Part shown: positions 11,336 to 22,971 of the stretch, in pieces
Position numbering within the stretch: position 1 is the stretch's first letter
Layout: every line of letters begins with the position of its first letter
From: Eublepharis macularius
Lineage: Eukaryota; Chordata; Lepidosauria; Squamata; Eublepharidae
Assembly: GCF_028583425.1 (NCBI RefSeq)
Contig: NC_072793.1
Location: 172,709,681-172,773,680, forward strand
Direction: 5' to 3'
DNA length: 64,000 nt
Made by a program: the position numbers and the translations under genes
Notes under the pieces: generated by a model
The model's database searches: none
What the model saw: the letters and a program-made list of their open reading frames with translations, nothing else
Told to the model about the DNA's origin: nothing

Positions 11336-12511
11336 CTGTGGAACAAAGATTCCCAATTAGTCTACAACCTGCAATCATGTCGAGTTAACTTTTCTGAAGA
11401 GTTAATTCAGATTGAGTTGTTTGCTCTATTTTAACAATAATATTTTAGTACAAAGGGCACAATATATATTTAGTTTAAGGATTTCATATGACTGGCTTCA
11501 TGCATTTATTTTTAAAATATGAACAGATAGTATCGAAGGATAAAGGACTTTTGTCCAGCCAATGGAGTGATTGCACCCTTACTCCCATTCTGCAGTCACA
11601 CAGAATGTACACATCCCACATGGCAACATCACCAGATACACATTTTTCTATATAACAAAGTGGTAAAACATTTATAACATTTTTCACCATTACAAATTTC
11701 CCTAATAATTATAAATTTCCTTGACAATCCACCAAAGGATGAGGCTGAATCCTGAAAACTCCATCCTTGTTCTTGCAATGTAGACAGTCCTGAAAGGGGA
11801 CATACTATTGCGAAGGGGGAATTAAGGTCAAGACTAAGGTCTACAAGTCCTGATCTACACTGAGGAAGGAGGACCTTGCACAGGGGTGAAATCAACAGCT
11901 GCCCATTCATGTGCATTCTCCATGGTGACCCCACCTTATGGAACAGCCTGCCAGAAGAGGGCAGGGAAGCCCCCACTCTCCTGGCTTTCCACAGACGATA
12001 CAAAACTGAATTATTGAAGATGACTTTTTACTCAGAGAGGAGGACTGCACTGTGAGAAAGGGGTCTCAAAGAGATGCAGAAGTAAAGAGACAAGAACTAT
12101 CCTTTAGTTATCATGCACTGTCAGTTGCTATAAGTATTATCCTACCGTTAATGTGTCATTCTTAGAATTGCTTATGTTTTATCTTATCATTTCTTCAACA
12201 CTTTATTGGATTGAATACTTGAAAGTTTACATCTTTGAAAATTTTCCTTATTTACTCAATTGCATTGTTTATTGAAATGTCTGAAATGGACTGTACTGAT
12301 TCACATGGCATAATCCACCTTCAGTCTCAGTGAGAAAGGTGGACTATAAAAAAAGTAAATAAAATAAATAAAATAAAAGGCTGGTTCAGCCTTTACATCC
12401 AATGCCGACTCCTATGAAGAAGGAAACCTCAGACGATGGCAGAGCTGCTGGAGTAACCAGCGCTCCAAGGAAACCCCTCAGTCTCCAGACATGACTCATC
12501 TAAACACCCAC
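11336..12511 (-). other. Gene 1 intron 4, with CR1 3' end
   Basis: Bases ~11,930-12,385 are the plus-strand 3' end of a CR1-type LINE: the 'agaagagggcagggaagccc' block, then 'cttcagtctcagtgagaaag' and a short (AAATAAAT) tail. The same LINE end lies in the same intron of gene 2 (28,605-29,036), gene 3 (45,388-45,760) and, reduced, gene 4 (62,640-62,755). It was inserted before the genes duplicated. Confidence 0.7.
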
Positions 12512-12598
12512 CTGCCAACTTGGTCTCTTCTTCAGTGTCCAAGGGAAATGACACTTCACTTCCTTGAAGCCAGGTGATGTGAATGGGCTGAGATATCG
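12512..12598 (-). CDS. Gene 1 exon 4: KRAB-B box
   Basis: An 87-nt exon with acceptor CCAAAG and donor GTGGGTG, phase 1 on both sides. It encodes ISQPIHITWLQGSEVSFPLD plus an acidic end, matching the KRAB-B pattern (I-x-K-P-x-I-x-W-L-x-x-x-E). The usual K-P is Q-P here and the E-E pair is E-V, so it is the most diverged of the four B boxes. KRAB-B boosts repression by KRAB-A. Confidence 0.85.
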
Positions 12599-13254
12599 CT
12601 TTGGAAGAAACAAAGAAACTATTTACTTCTCACTGTACTCCTATGTTATCCACTTCCACAGTCACCTTCTAAAAGACCACAAGACAGAAAGAAAGCTCTT
12701 ATCCCCAACAGCATGTAACAGGAACAGCCACACAGAGACCTAGAAACAGAAACATTAATATTTAAAGCTACAAATAGAGAGGCAGGAGGATGTTAGAAAG
12801 AAACTCATGTTTAAAGCAAGATTCAAATAAAAAACGTTATCAGTCCACTCAAGAATGGGCAAAGACCACTCCCAATTCTTGATAAGGCAGGGAAAGTCAA
12901 TCTGGACAAAAACGATCTCCACATTTTCCTTTATATCTCTACAATAAAAAGGGCTAGAGAGTTCTATTTTGAAAAAAAAATGTGAGCTGGAAATTCAGGA
13001 AACTAGTAGATGCTAGTAGCACTAGATCACTATAATGTTACTGCACTGTAGCAAAATACCAATTACCAATTTTATATAAAAAATTGAAACTGGAAAGTGC
13101 TGACTGAACCTGGATCTACAAGACCATAGTCTAATGCTCTAACCAGTTAACAATGCCTCATTTCAGGTTTCCACAACCCTAATCTTACTACATAATTAAG
13201 AAAGCATATTTGAGACGACGCACATTGTATTCTGGTGTGTCTGTGCAGGACCAC

Positions 13255-13625
13255 CAGGATAAAAAATGCATCCGGGCCAATGAGGCTTCTGGAAGGAGCC
13301 GCCACCACAAAACAGCCAGGCGAGCCCCTCCACCCCTCTGAAGGGAGCTGTCACTGCGAGATGGCCGGGCAAGCCTGCCCGCCCCTCTGAAGTGAGTTGC
13401 CACCGCAAAATGGCCAAGCAAGCCCGTCCACCCCTTCAAAGGGAGCCGCTGCCACAAAATGGCCAGGTAAGCTAACCCAGAGGGAGCCGCAGCAGCAGGA
13501 CAGCCAGGTAAGCCCACCCACCCCTCTGGAGGGAGCCACAGTGGCAGGATGGCTGGACGAGCATGCCCGCCCTTGCGAAGGGAGCCACCGCTGCTGCGGG
13601 ACTGCCAGGCAAGCCCGCCCATAGT
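13255..13625. repeat. GC-rich minisatellite, ~50 bp unit
   Basis: Seven or so imperfect units alternate 'ggagccgccaccacaaa' and 'atggccaggcaagcccgccc' type text with 'acccctctgaag'. Open frames on both strands across it are products of the repeat. Confidence 0.75.
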
Positions 13626-14355
13626 TCTGTGATTATGGCTTTCACTTGTTTGTATTTTCTCTCTTCTGCCCCCTCTCCTGAATAGGCAGGCTACCAACTG
13701 CTGGTTAACAAGTTCTGGGTACATGCTTCTGCCCCCTTCCCCATCTCTGTGGTGCTGTCAACCTGATAGTTTGCAGAATTAAACCATTTTCTTTTGTCTC
13801 CTGCAGGAAAATTGGACTAGCAGTCTAAAATGCAGGGGGGTCCTTATGCTTCTGTCCCCTCCAGAAATTTTAAATTCCTATCTACTAAATTAAGAACACA
13901 AAATATACATTGGCTTGGATCCAAGCAGAGTAAGGCAACTTCCTTCCCTCTTCCCTTTGCCTCCTGAATTCATGCTCCTTCAGGCCAGTAGATTCAAAGA
14001 AAGTATGGGAGGGGGGCAAATATGGAATCTGCAGCAGAAGGAAGGAATTGCTAAAATTCCCCCCCTTCACAAACATAAAAGCCATTGTATTGGAGAACAT
14101 GCTGCTGTGCTGATGGAATGGAACCATAGGATCCAAGCCAATATACATGAAATAGAAAACCTGCTGAAGTTTTTTACCACTTGCTTTGGCTCCATGTGAC
14201 AGGGAAAATACGCCCCCATTATATATTCCAATGTTAGTTCGTTGCCAAGAGTCAGGTCTAAGGCAGGGTTGCCAAATTGCGTTTGGGCAATTCCTAGAGA
14301 TTGGGGTGTGTGTGTGTGTGACTGGGGAGGGCATGGTTTGGGGAAAGAAGGGACC

Positions 14356-14580
14356 TCAGTAGAGTTGCCAGCCTCCAGGTGGTGGGTGGAGATCTCCCAG
14401 AATTACAACTGATCTCTAGGCCATTGATGTCAGTTCCCCTGGAGAAAATGGCTGCTTTGGACGGTTGGTTCTATGGCATTATATCTAATCAGGTCTCTCC
14501 CATCCCCAAAGCCTACCCTTTCCAGGCTTCAACCCTCAAAATCTCTAGGAAATTCGCAATCTGGAGCTGGCAGCCCTAGA
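14356..14580. mobile_element. 'gttgccagcctcc' MITE, full length
   Basis: It begins 'gagttgccagcctccaggtg' and ends 'ggagctggcagcccta', which are inverted repeats of each other. A related but shorter copy follows at about 14,585-14,735. The cleanest copy is at 33,323-33,557. Confidence 0.7.
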
Positions 14581-15611
14581 CCTTAGTGGCATATGGTGCC
14601 ATACAGTCCACCCTCCAAAGCATCCATTTTCTTCAGAAAATCTGATCTCTCACCTGGAGAGCAGTTGTCATTTCAGGAGATCTCCAGGCCCCACCTGGAC
14701 ATAACCTCTAGGAGGTTGGCAACCCTAAGGAAAATATGGCAACCTGAATTTGGAGTAGGGCTGTCTTGGGCGGGGGGGGGGGGGGCTTTGGCTGCTACTT
14801 CTTTGCTCCTCTTCCCTTTGCCAGAGGCCTGTCAGCAGCTCAGGCTTTTGGCCATACTAGGCCGCGTGGAAATGACATCATGCCTGGCAGTCATTTTAAG
14901 CCAAAGGTGATATCGGCTTGGCATTCAGCTGCTGTTTCCCCCTGCAAGTAAGTTTAATAAGTTTGTCAATGCTTGTAAGATCCCAGAATGTGTTGTGGGG
15001 GTGGGGTGGGACATGGCAGAGCTGCTGACACACAATTCCTACACAAACTTATTGCCTCTCAGAGTGGGAGAGCAGAACAGCGTGACAGGCCGTGTTCCAG
15101 GCCACATTATCCAGGATTGCTTCTCTCTCTGTTCATTGTAAAGTGCATCCATATATATTTTAAAAAATAAGCACAACAAATGCTCTCAAAATGCACTGGA
15201 TAAATTCTGGCATTTAATCCTGAATATAGACTTCTTGGATTCTCCTACTCTCCATTCCCAATTCTACTGAAATAAAACTCCAGAATCCCTGCTTTTTTGC
15301 TGTCTACCTAACAATCATATTTTTATCCCTGTCCTTCCTCCAAGAAGCCCAGGTTTCATGGTTCTCCTTTCTTCCACCTCCCACCCCAACCCCCAACAAC
15401 TGAGTGAAGTCAGCCAGGAATTTCTCAGTAGAATGGGGTTTTGAACCCAGGCCTCCACCTTCTGCTTTAACATTTCAACATATGGATAGTCCAAAACTGC
15501 CACCTGAATAAGAGCTGCCTGATGTGGGCCATGGAGGCGGTGGAGAGGCACAGCACAGCAGCACTGCCCTCCCAAGGCCACGCAGCAGGGGCGGGGGGCT
15601 CCCATCAGTTT

Positions 15612-15656
15612 TCTAGAGCCCATTGTATTTTTCCCCACAATGGGCTTTGTTGCTAA
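15612..15656 (+). mobile_element. Helitron-like 3' terminus
   Basis: The hairpin 'gcccattgtatttttcccca' plus 'caatgggc' is followed ten bases later by CTAA then T, which fits a Helitron 3' end. The body upstream (from ~15,310) is not recognised. Confidence 0.4.
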
Positions 15657-15820
15657 TCCTATTACATTGGTTATTAGATGTCTCTGCTTCCTATCTCTTC
15701 CTACTGTGCTGACTCACACTGTGTAATCCACCTTCAATCACAGTGAAAAAGGTGGACTATAAGTAACATCAATAAAGAACAGAAAATAATGGCAAAAAAT
15801 CACACCTCCTGCATCTATCA

Positions 15821-16021
<201 letters not shown>

Positions 16022-16029
16022 TCAAACAC

Positions 16030-16225
16030 AATTTTGCTCACATCCGAAACCTGGTCCAGCGAGGTGAGCATTTTCTACTCTGACTGGCTCTCCAGGGCCT
16101 CAGGCAGAGGTCTTCCACATCATCTCCTAACTCATCTTGTTATTAACTGGAGATGTCAGGGATTGAATCTGGGACCTACATGCCAAGGGCCTTTACTACT
16201 GAGCCACACCTCCTCCAAATCCAGA
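16030..16225 (-). repeat. tRNA-derived lizard SINE
   Basis: On the minus strand the head reads 'gtggctcagtagtaaagg', with a B box 'ggtcccagattcaatccc'. The body holds 'gacctctgcctgaggccc'. Related copies lie in the same intron of gene 2 (32,400-32,560) and gene 3 (50,350-50,520). Confidence 0.7.
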
Positions 16226-16569
16226 CTCTTCACATAAGGCTCTTATTACCCAAGGGGAGATTCCACCTTCAAGGGATACCTGACAAACCATAGAAGAAGA
16301 ATAAAACCTGCCTGGCTAAAATCAATTCATGGGAGATCAGTGGACCACAAGACCTTCTGTCTTACTTTTTTAGTCATCAGAAAGCCATGGACATAAATGT
16401 TTATTTGAGCATTTTTAGGCCCCTTTTCTCTGTGGAGAAATCCAAGATGGTTTACAAAAAGAAAAAGCTTCCAAATTACAAAAACAAACCGGAATGGTTC
16501 CTTCCAGCCCTGCTGGAGGAGGAGGCACCACGCTTTCCTCACACACCACATAGATGATCCATCCCTCAC

Positions 16570-16651
16570 CTCAGCTGGCTGCATCTCAAATGTTTCCACT
16601 CCACCCCAAAGAGGAGACGATCCAAATGTGGCTCCAGTGCTCTTCCACTGA
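16570..16651 (-). CDS. Gene 1 exon 2: 5' UTR and start codon (MQPAE)
   Basis: Acceptor TTTGTCTCCCTCACAG and donor CTGAG/GTGAGG bound an 82-nt exon. Its last 15 bases (16,570-16,584) are ATG CAG CCA GCT GAG, so translation would begin M-Q-P-A-E and run in phase 0 into KRAB-A. Gene 2 has the same five codons and gene 3 has MHLAQ, both with conserved splice sites. That conservation is why I choose this start. A SINE (16,655-16,835) abuts the acceptor. Confidence 0.8.
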
Positions 16652-16654
16652 CTG

Positions 16655-16835
16655 TGAGGGAGACAAATTTATATTTATGTATTTATATACTTTGTTTATA
16701 CCCCGCCTTTCTTCCCAACAGTGACACAAAGTGGCAGACATCTTGCTCCTCTCCTCCATTCTGTCCTTACCACAACCCTGTGAGGTCACCCAGCAGCTTC
16801 CAGGGCAGAGAGGGTCTGCCAACCCTACATTTCTA
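16655..16835 (-). repeat. SINE next to the exon 2 acceptor
   Basis: A minus-strand SINE with its AT-rich tail directed at exon 2; its core is 'accccgcctttcttcccaac' and 'ccacaaccctgtgaggtcac'. Genes 2 (33,245-33,300) and 3 (50,950-51,060) carry it at the same place, so it predates the duplications. Confidence 0.65.
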
Positions 16836-17324
16836 CTACAAAATGGTTCGTCATGTGATAAGGGATGAACAACGGAGATAGCCTGCTAATTTAGGTGTTC
16901 CACAATCCACCCAATTCTCCTCACATGCTCCAAATCCCTTTGCATCTGGGCTGAGAATTATGTAGGTTTTCAGAAAGCAGAGGCCTAAAGGTAAAGACCT
17001 GGAAGAGTTGGTTTTCATCTCAGCTTGGGTCAGGGAAATGTTATGTTTGGAAAAAGATAAGTAGTGGGTGCTGCTCTGGATACAGATTGGGGATTTCGAA
17101 CTACTTCACCAGCTTCTGACCTTCTCAGAGAGAGGGAGAAAGAAGGAGAATACCCCTTTACAAGAGAAAGGGGAGAATACTCCTTTATGAGAATAACCTT
17201 AAAAGCAAGGCCCACTATGCATGTCAGACAGGTCCCAAGCCTCACCGGGCATAGACAATCAATAACTCTAGCTGGCAACAGCAAAAAAGAGTTCACTGTT
17301 GGGCTCCCTCAGACATGTGGCCCC

Positions 17325-18155
17325 TGTTGTGGAAATAGTTGCTCTGCAACCGGGGACTAGTCCACCAGTTGCTTGTCGGTTTGCTGTTTGGGTTTGCCTC
17401 TTACCATAGGCATGTAAAGAGTGCAACCTCACTTGATCTTTCCCTAGTACTAAACTGATGTCTCTGCTGAGAATAATGTGTCAGCAGTGAGAAGGTCTTA
17501 TGCGAGACTGGAAGTTCTTTATTTGTAAAGACATCATAATAATTAAAAAAAAACAGTTGGGCAAGGCACCAGACTTGGGCCCAGCCTACTGACTACTAAA
17601 GCACTATGAAGATAGATACAGAATACAAGTTAGCATGCAAGATACAACAATATTATAAGATAACTACAGGGGGAAAAAACTTACCCTCCCCCCATTCCAG
17701 AGCTCTGGGACCCCCCCCCCCATTGCACAGCCGCAAAGGCTAGCACTAGCCTTTGCGTGTTGGCAAGTGAAGGGTCCTGAGTATCTGGTTCGTCCCTCTT
17801 TTATAGGGAGGTATCAAAGTCTTGTTAACATCCTAATCAATTACATTGTCTTTGTTCTTGAAAGACAGTTCCGTTGCGGGTCTTTCGTGTAAACACAAGT
17901 CTACACATCCTTTACCTCTGTGATAGACTGCATCTTTGATATGCATTTGTAATTTGCAAAGGAATGTTCACACACCACTAGTCATAGGCTATCCTGTTCT
18001 CCCCAGAGATAAGCTGTTTGCTGTTTGTCCTGGTGTCCTCTTAGTGATTTACATGCAATGGCCAGATGACCCTTCAAAGGTCTCCAACAATTAATAACTT
18101 TTATAGCCTTATCTGACACAGAGGGTGAAACCTTCTCAGGAAACGCAACTTTATT

Positions 18156-18210
<55 letters not shown>

Positions 18211-18308
18211 CTTTGGAAGATTTCTTTTTCCAAACTCTAGCTGGTTCTTTATTTCTAACATGGGCCAAAAAGGCCTGGTTCCGACCCACTAACAAAATTC
18301 TGACAACA
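17325..18308 (-). mobile_element. Solo LTR
   Basis: A 984-bp block begins TGTTGTGG and ends CTGACAACA on the plus strand, that is TG...CA ends, flanked by an exact 5-bp duplication gcccc (17,320-17,324 and 18,309-18,313). On the minus strand an AATAAA signal occurs in the expected middle position (near 17,519). No internal viral sequence is present, so it is a single LTR left by recombination. A retrovirus-like or other LTR family is likely; which one is unknown. The same place in gene 2 lacks it, so it is younger than that duplication. It contains a (GA)n tract at 18,160-18,207. Confidence 0.85.
18160..18207. repeat. (GA)n microsatellite
   Basis: About 24 uninterrupted GA units inside the solo LTR. 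Confidence 0.95.
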
Positions 18309-18419
18309 GCCCCATGTGAGGTCTCCTCCCAAAGAAAAGCTGGTCTTTGGAAGTTTTAGCTTTTCCTGAGCGCCAGATAGCTGAGTGCCCGGGAGGAGGG
18401 ACACAAACAGACAGAGAAA

Positions 18420-18890
18420 TGGGGAAAATATTTTGCTTAAAGCAGATAAAATTTGGAAAGAAATATAGGAATAGGATGTATCAGTCCCACAGATTTGAGT
18501 TTCAATTTGACTGCAAGATAATTTGAATTAGAATAACCAGTAGAATACAAATTATGATAGATAACATTGAAATATTGTTAAGAGGTCAGCAGGAAAATAT
18601 TGCTAAGAAATATATAAGTAAAATGTATAAGTAAGATGGGGTAATAATGAGTATTTCATTTTCCTAAGATCAGGAGTAGAAATAGGTTTGAATTCTGCAT
18701 GTGCTGTTTATTTGAAAACATATAGCTTAAATAGTCTCACTTTTAAATGTTTGTAAGATTTTTGTACTCTGTACTTTGATAACCCTTGTAAGACACAGCT
18801 CTGTTTTTTTTCTTGTCCCTTTCTCTTGTCCTTTTTTTCCTGTATCCCCCTTTCTGTTTTAATAAAACAGAATGTTTAGTTTAAAAAACA
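18420..18890 (+). mobile_element. LINE 3'-end-like fragment
   Basis: AT-rich text ends in 'tgttttaataaaacagaatg' and a short A-rich tail, like the 3' UTR of a non-LTR element. The flanking DNA continues on both sides with sequence seen in gene 2 (33,590-33,660 and 33,725 onward), where this block is absent. Family not determined, possibly L1. Confidence 0.45.
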
Positions 18891-19111
18891 GACAAATCTC
18901 CCCTTTCTGACAGTGGTTATCCAGATGCCTGGAAGGGCAATTGGAAGGGCACAGAGGGTCCATTTCCTTTGACCATTAGTTAGGTTCCAAGAGACAGGCA
19001 AATAGTTTAAAGGTACATTAACACTCTCAAAAATAAAAATATTACAAAATATGGGTAGTGACTTCCTCCCAAAAGGGCGGAATGATTGAACATGTCCAAA
19101 GCATGCTTAAG

Positions 19112-19312
19112 CAGGGCTTTTTTTCAGGGGGAATGCGGGGGAACGGAGTTCTGGAACCTCTTGAAAATGGTCACATGGCCAAGCGGCATGGAGGGCAATC
19201 TCAACTTCCCTCTGTCTGGCGATCAGGGGGCGTGACCACCAGCCATGTGGCCCTTTTCTCCAAGGGCAACCCACTGAGTTCCACCACCTCTTTTCCCAGA
19301 AAAAAAGCCCTG
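19112..19312. mobile_element. hAT-type MITE with 8-bp target duplication
   Basis: Perfect 14-bp terminal repeats (CAGGGCTTTTTTTC and its complement) enclose 201 bp. The flanks are the exact 8-bp duplication tgcttaag (19,104-19,111 and 19,313-19,320). Non-coding. Confidence 0.92.
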
Positions 19313-19789
19313 TGCTTAAGTGATGCATCATGCGAGTTACAACACCAATTGAACATTGCCCTTAACCTTTAGTAAAAAGGCTCTGGGATTTTCAAGATAC
19401 CTTAGAAATAATTTTTTGCTGAATAAGTTGCAGCTCCTGAACTTATATTCCTTCTGTACAATTTTTTGCCGGTTTATGTAGCACTGAGAGATGTGGCACC
19501 TGCCAGAATTTCCTAATCTGCACAGAGACAGAAGCTGGCTACATCCTCTGGCTTTCTTTGTGTGTGGGGGGGTACCCTTTCACTCTCCCAATCCTCCCTC
19601 TATTACACACACACACTGCCAATAGCAAGCTTTGCCATTCATTCTCTGGTGGACAAAAAAGGCCTGTAGCCATTTCAGGATAAAAATTTCTCTTTCAGAT
19701 CCCTAAGGTGGATGGGAAAGGGAGGCATCTCCTTGGAAGAAATGCACAGAACAGGAAGCCCTCCTGAATTCAGGTGTCTGTCTGTCTGA

Positions 19790-20945
19790 ATACACTCCAA
19801 TCCAGAGTTACTTTGTGGAAATCTATTGATTTAGATCACAGTAACTTTAAAAAAAACCTTATGTTGTTATTCATAACTGCATCATTTTTCCTTTCTAGGA
19901 AATCTTTGCTCTTAGATCCAAACATGACCATATCTTTCGATCAGGTCACTGATTGCCCGGCCTGCCTTGGGTCTCAGCAAGAAAAGTAGATTAGAAATGG
20001 GGAGAAAAGCAAAGACATACATCACACAACAGATAATGCATAACTGCACATTAACAAAACATAACAAAATTAGGAAAGGTCCCAAGGAAACAAAGAAATC
20101 GCAATTTTAAGAAATTAAGCGTAAAAGAAAATTTGAGAATTAAAGAAATTTAAGCATTTGCAAAAAAATGTAAAACAGTATGATTATTTGCAACTTAGAA
20201 AGCCTCCCAGTTTCTATGTCTCGCTTGCTGTGATTGCTCCTCCCCTAAGAAGCAACACCCCTCTCTCCTGTGTCTTTATACATTGTACTTCTCAAAAGAG
20301 GATTGCAAAAGCTACTGCACAGAGACATTGGGGGTGGTGGGAAGGGGCTGAGGGAGGAAGGCGAATCTGCAATAGACCCCCCCCCCGCTCCCCAATTTCC
20401 TTCCCCTCTTGGCATTTTGAACTCGTTTTTGAGAGAGTTTCTGTCTCAGCACTCTCCTGTCCAGAGTTACTCCATGGAAATCTATTGATTTGGATCACAG
20501 TAACTTTAAAAAAATTATGTTGTTATTCATCACTGCCTAATTTTTCCTTTCTAGGAATCTTTGCTCTTAGATCCAAATGTGACCATATCTTGTAATCGAA
20601 TCACTGATTGTCTGGCCTGCCTTTCGTCCCAGTGAGAAAGAGGGATTAGAAATGAAAATAATAAAGGCATAAACCAGACAGCAGCTATGGATAACCACTC
20701 GTTACCTAAAACATAACAAAATAAAAAACAAATGCAGACAAATCAATTAAAAAAATTAAAGTGTTTGCAATTATTAAAATGTAACACCCCTCTCCCTGCA
20801 CCTTTAAACATTGTTCCCAAAAACGCCTCTAAAAAAAGATCCCCAAACTCCTGTGCAGAGATATTGCAGAAAGCAGAAACTGCATTTGACGCCCCCGTCC
20901 CCAATTCCCTTCCCCTCGTGGCATTTTGAACTCGCCCGGTTCCAC
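19790..20945. repeat. Tandem duplication of the promoter-proximal region of gene 1
   Basis: Text at 19,795-20,430 ('atctattgatttagatcaca', 'tgaccatatctt' and, later, 'ggcattttgaactcg') recurs in the same order at 20,465-20,935. Genes 2 (33,930-34,330) and 3 (51,055-51,440) have one copy. Both copies are non-coding and lie in intron 1, close to exon 1. Confidence 0.75.
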
Positions 20946-21090
20946 TATTAGAGCACCAAAGAGCTCTGCCTCTTACTGAGGATGAACCAAATCAGGTTTT
21001 ATCACCTGGGCTGGGAGCCTTCCTTCCTGGGGGGTCTTGCAATGCAAACACCCCCCAGTATCTCCCCCTCCAAAGCCCCTTCGAGCTCAC

Positions 21091-21295
21091 CAGATCCCGC
21101 CGACCCTTCTGGAAGCAGCAGCCCGGGAGCCTGCAAGGCCTGGGGGAAGAGCAAAGAAGGGCTTTTCCACGTGCCCCTCGGGGGTGCCTCTCTAGGGTTG
21201 TGGATCTCCCTCCCTTTAACCCTTGGCCAGCATCTGCCCAGTTAAAGACATCCGGGAGAGAGAACGCAAAGGGAGCCTCCCAGGAAAAGATCCAG
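21091..21295 (-). promoter_or_regulatory. Gene 1 exon 1 and promoter
   Basis: A GC-rich block shared with gene 2 (34,863-35,035) and gene 3 (52,025-52,215). Its lower edge is the conserved splice donor GATCTG/GTGAGC (21,085-21,090). I see no start codon common to the three copies in the right phase, so exon 1 is read as 5' UTR. An E-box CACGTG lies at 21,168-21,173 and is conserved in gene 3 at 52,098-52,103. The transcription start is not defined. Confidence 0.65.
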
Positions 21296-21400
21296 AGGAG
21301 TTAGTCGTGTTATATAGTAAGGAACTAGTAAGGAGTCCAGCATCGTAGCAGGAGCTTTCAAGAACCACAGCTCTTGTATCTGACAAAGAGATGCAAGGGG
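21286..21400 (-). mobile_element. Penelope-like repeat, family B fragment
   Basis: The minus strand ends with 'aacacgactaactcctctgg', the 3' end of the repeat seen at 30,812-30,945 and 46,139-46,682, and carries the 'agctgtggttcttgaaagct' block. A short fragment. Confidence 0.6.
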
Positions 21401-22578
21401 GGAAAGTGGTTTTTGTTTTTTTTTAAAGCAGGATGAAAGAGGGGTGGGGGGGTGGCGAGGGAGCAGCTGGCTAGACGAGAATAGCCAAGCACAATGAAGC
21501 ACAATGAAGCAAGCGGGGAGGGGGAGGGAGAGGTGGGGGCGGAGAATTCTCCCCACTTCGGCAGGTAAAAGAATGGCCATTTTAGGTAACTGTTACAATC
21601 TAGTACCCTCTAATTCACAAGTGGCCACGCCTTCCTGAAAGAGATCTGCAGTTTCATACCACAACCTTTCACTGATGTTGATCATCTCATGCTTCTGCCT
21701 CTTTCCTAAATAGTTTGTTATTTACACTACATTCTTGCAGTTTGGGTTATTTTCACCACAGGAAAGAAAGAGGCTGGAGCCTTTGAACTCTCTCCTGTCC
21801 CTTCTTTAGAGCTCCCCTCCCCATGTGATTCAAGCAGGGCAACTCTGTGGGGAAGCGCCATTGCAGTTTTATCAGCAATGGCACCAGCCACAGGGAATCC
21901 ACACAAGCCCCTGCCCATGTGGAAACTATGAACAATGAAGAAAATTTTCTTTTTTAATTGCATCTGAGGAAATGAGCAGATGCCAGCTCACAATACTATC
22001 TGCAACAGAAGGTAAGGTTGTCAGTGGCTGGCAAATAAAGTTGAAGGGTTACTAACTGGCCACCAGTCAGATCATGGGCAGTGCAGTGCCAAAAACGATG
22101 GCAGATGGAGCTCCCTGGCCCACATTTCCCCGAAAAACCTTCCACCATCCCTCCACTTTTTGAATTGGAAGTGAAAGTTCTCTGTTTGTGGCAGGCATAA
22201 CTCCAGCATATCATAAAAGCTGATGGCACCATTCCGGCTATTCTGTTGGGTAACAAACACTGCCAGTACAGTACTTCAGGTGCACTTTCCTTATGTCTAT
22301 GTTGGAGTAAATTCTCCTTATTCATCCTTTCTGTTGGCTTGGCAAAATGCTTTCAATTACAGAGCTATGCATAGTGGCTGAAAGAGTAGCACCTTCCATT
22401 GAGAGAACCATTCATAAATTTGGTGGGAAAATGTAATAAGCCTTTACTTCGATGGATATAGATGTAGTATGGCACTGTTCACTGTACATTTAGAACCCAT
22501 GATCTTTTGGTTAGCTTGCTCAAAAAATCTCTTACAAGAGTCTCTCGCATAAAAGAAAAACAGAGCAAAGATTTAATT
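21401..22578. other. Spacer between genes 1 and 2
   Basis: Bases 21,590-22,440 repeat the spacer seen at 7,480-8,190. G-rich and T-rich runs lie at 21,400-21,560. No gene seen. Confidence 0.55.
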
Positions 22579-22586
22579 GACTAAAT

Positions 22587-22963
22587 CAGGGGTCTCCAAT
22601 GTGGTGCCTGTTTGTGCCATGGTGCCCAGCCACAAGTTTCGTTTGCTCCTATCAAGTGTTATTAGAAAGTGGGCAGCGCCAGGTGGGACTTTTGCCCAGC
22701 AAGGCTTCTGATTGGCCACAGGATATTTGATTGCCTGTGCAGATTTTAAAAAACATTGCAGCAGCTGCCACAACAGTCCCAAGGATCTCCATTGAGTGAC
22801 TGAAGGTCAACTGTGGCAGCCATTTTGTGACAGGCTCCACCATCTGTGGCAGACATTTTGTGACAGGCTCCACCATCTGTGGCAGACATTTTGTGGCTAT
22901 GCCCATTAAAGTATATCAGAATTCCAAAGGTGCCCACAGACTCAAAAAGGTTGGGCACCCCTG
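22587..22963. mobile_element. hAT-type element, unit 2 copy
   Basis: Ends CAGGGGTCTCCAA and GTTGGGCACCCCTG, with 8-bp flanks gactaaat and cactaaat. It carries an extra internal tandem copy of a ~42-bp block ('cattttgtgacaggctccac') at 22,828-22,905. Same insertion as at 8,336 and 37,688. Confidence 0.8.
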
Positions 22964-22971
22964 CACTAAAT

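Noticed and set aside
18101-18295. Leucine/serine-repeat frame
   Set aside because: It comes from the (GA)n tract inside the solo LTR.
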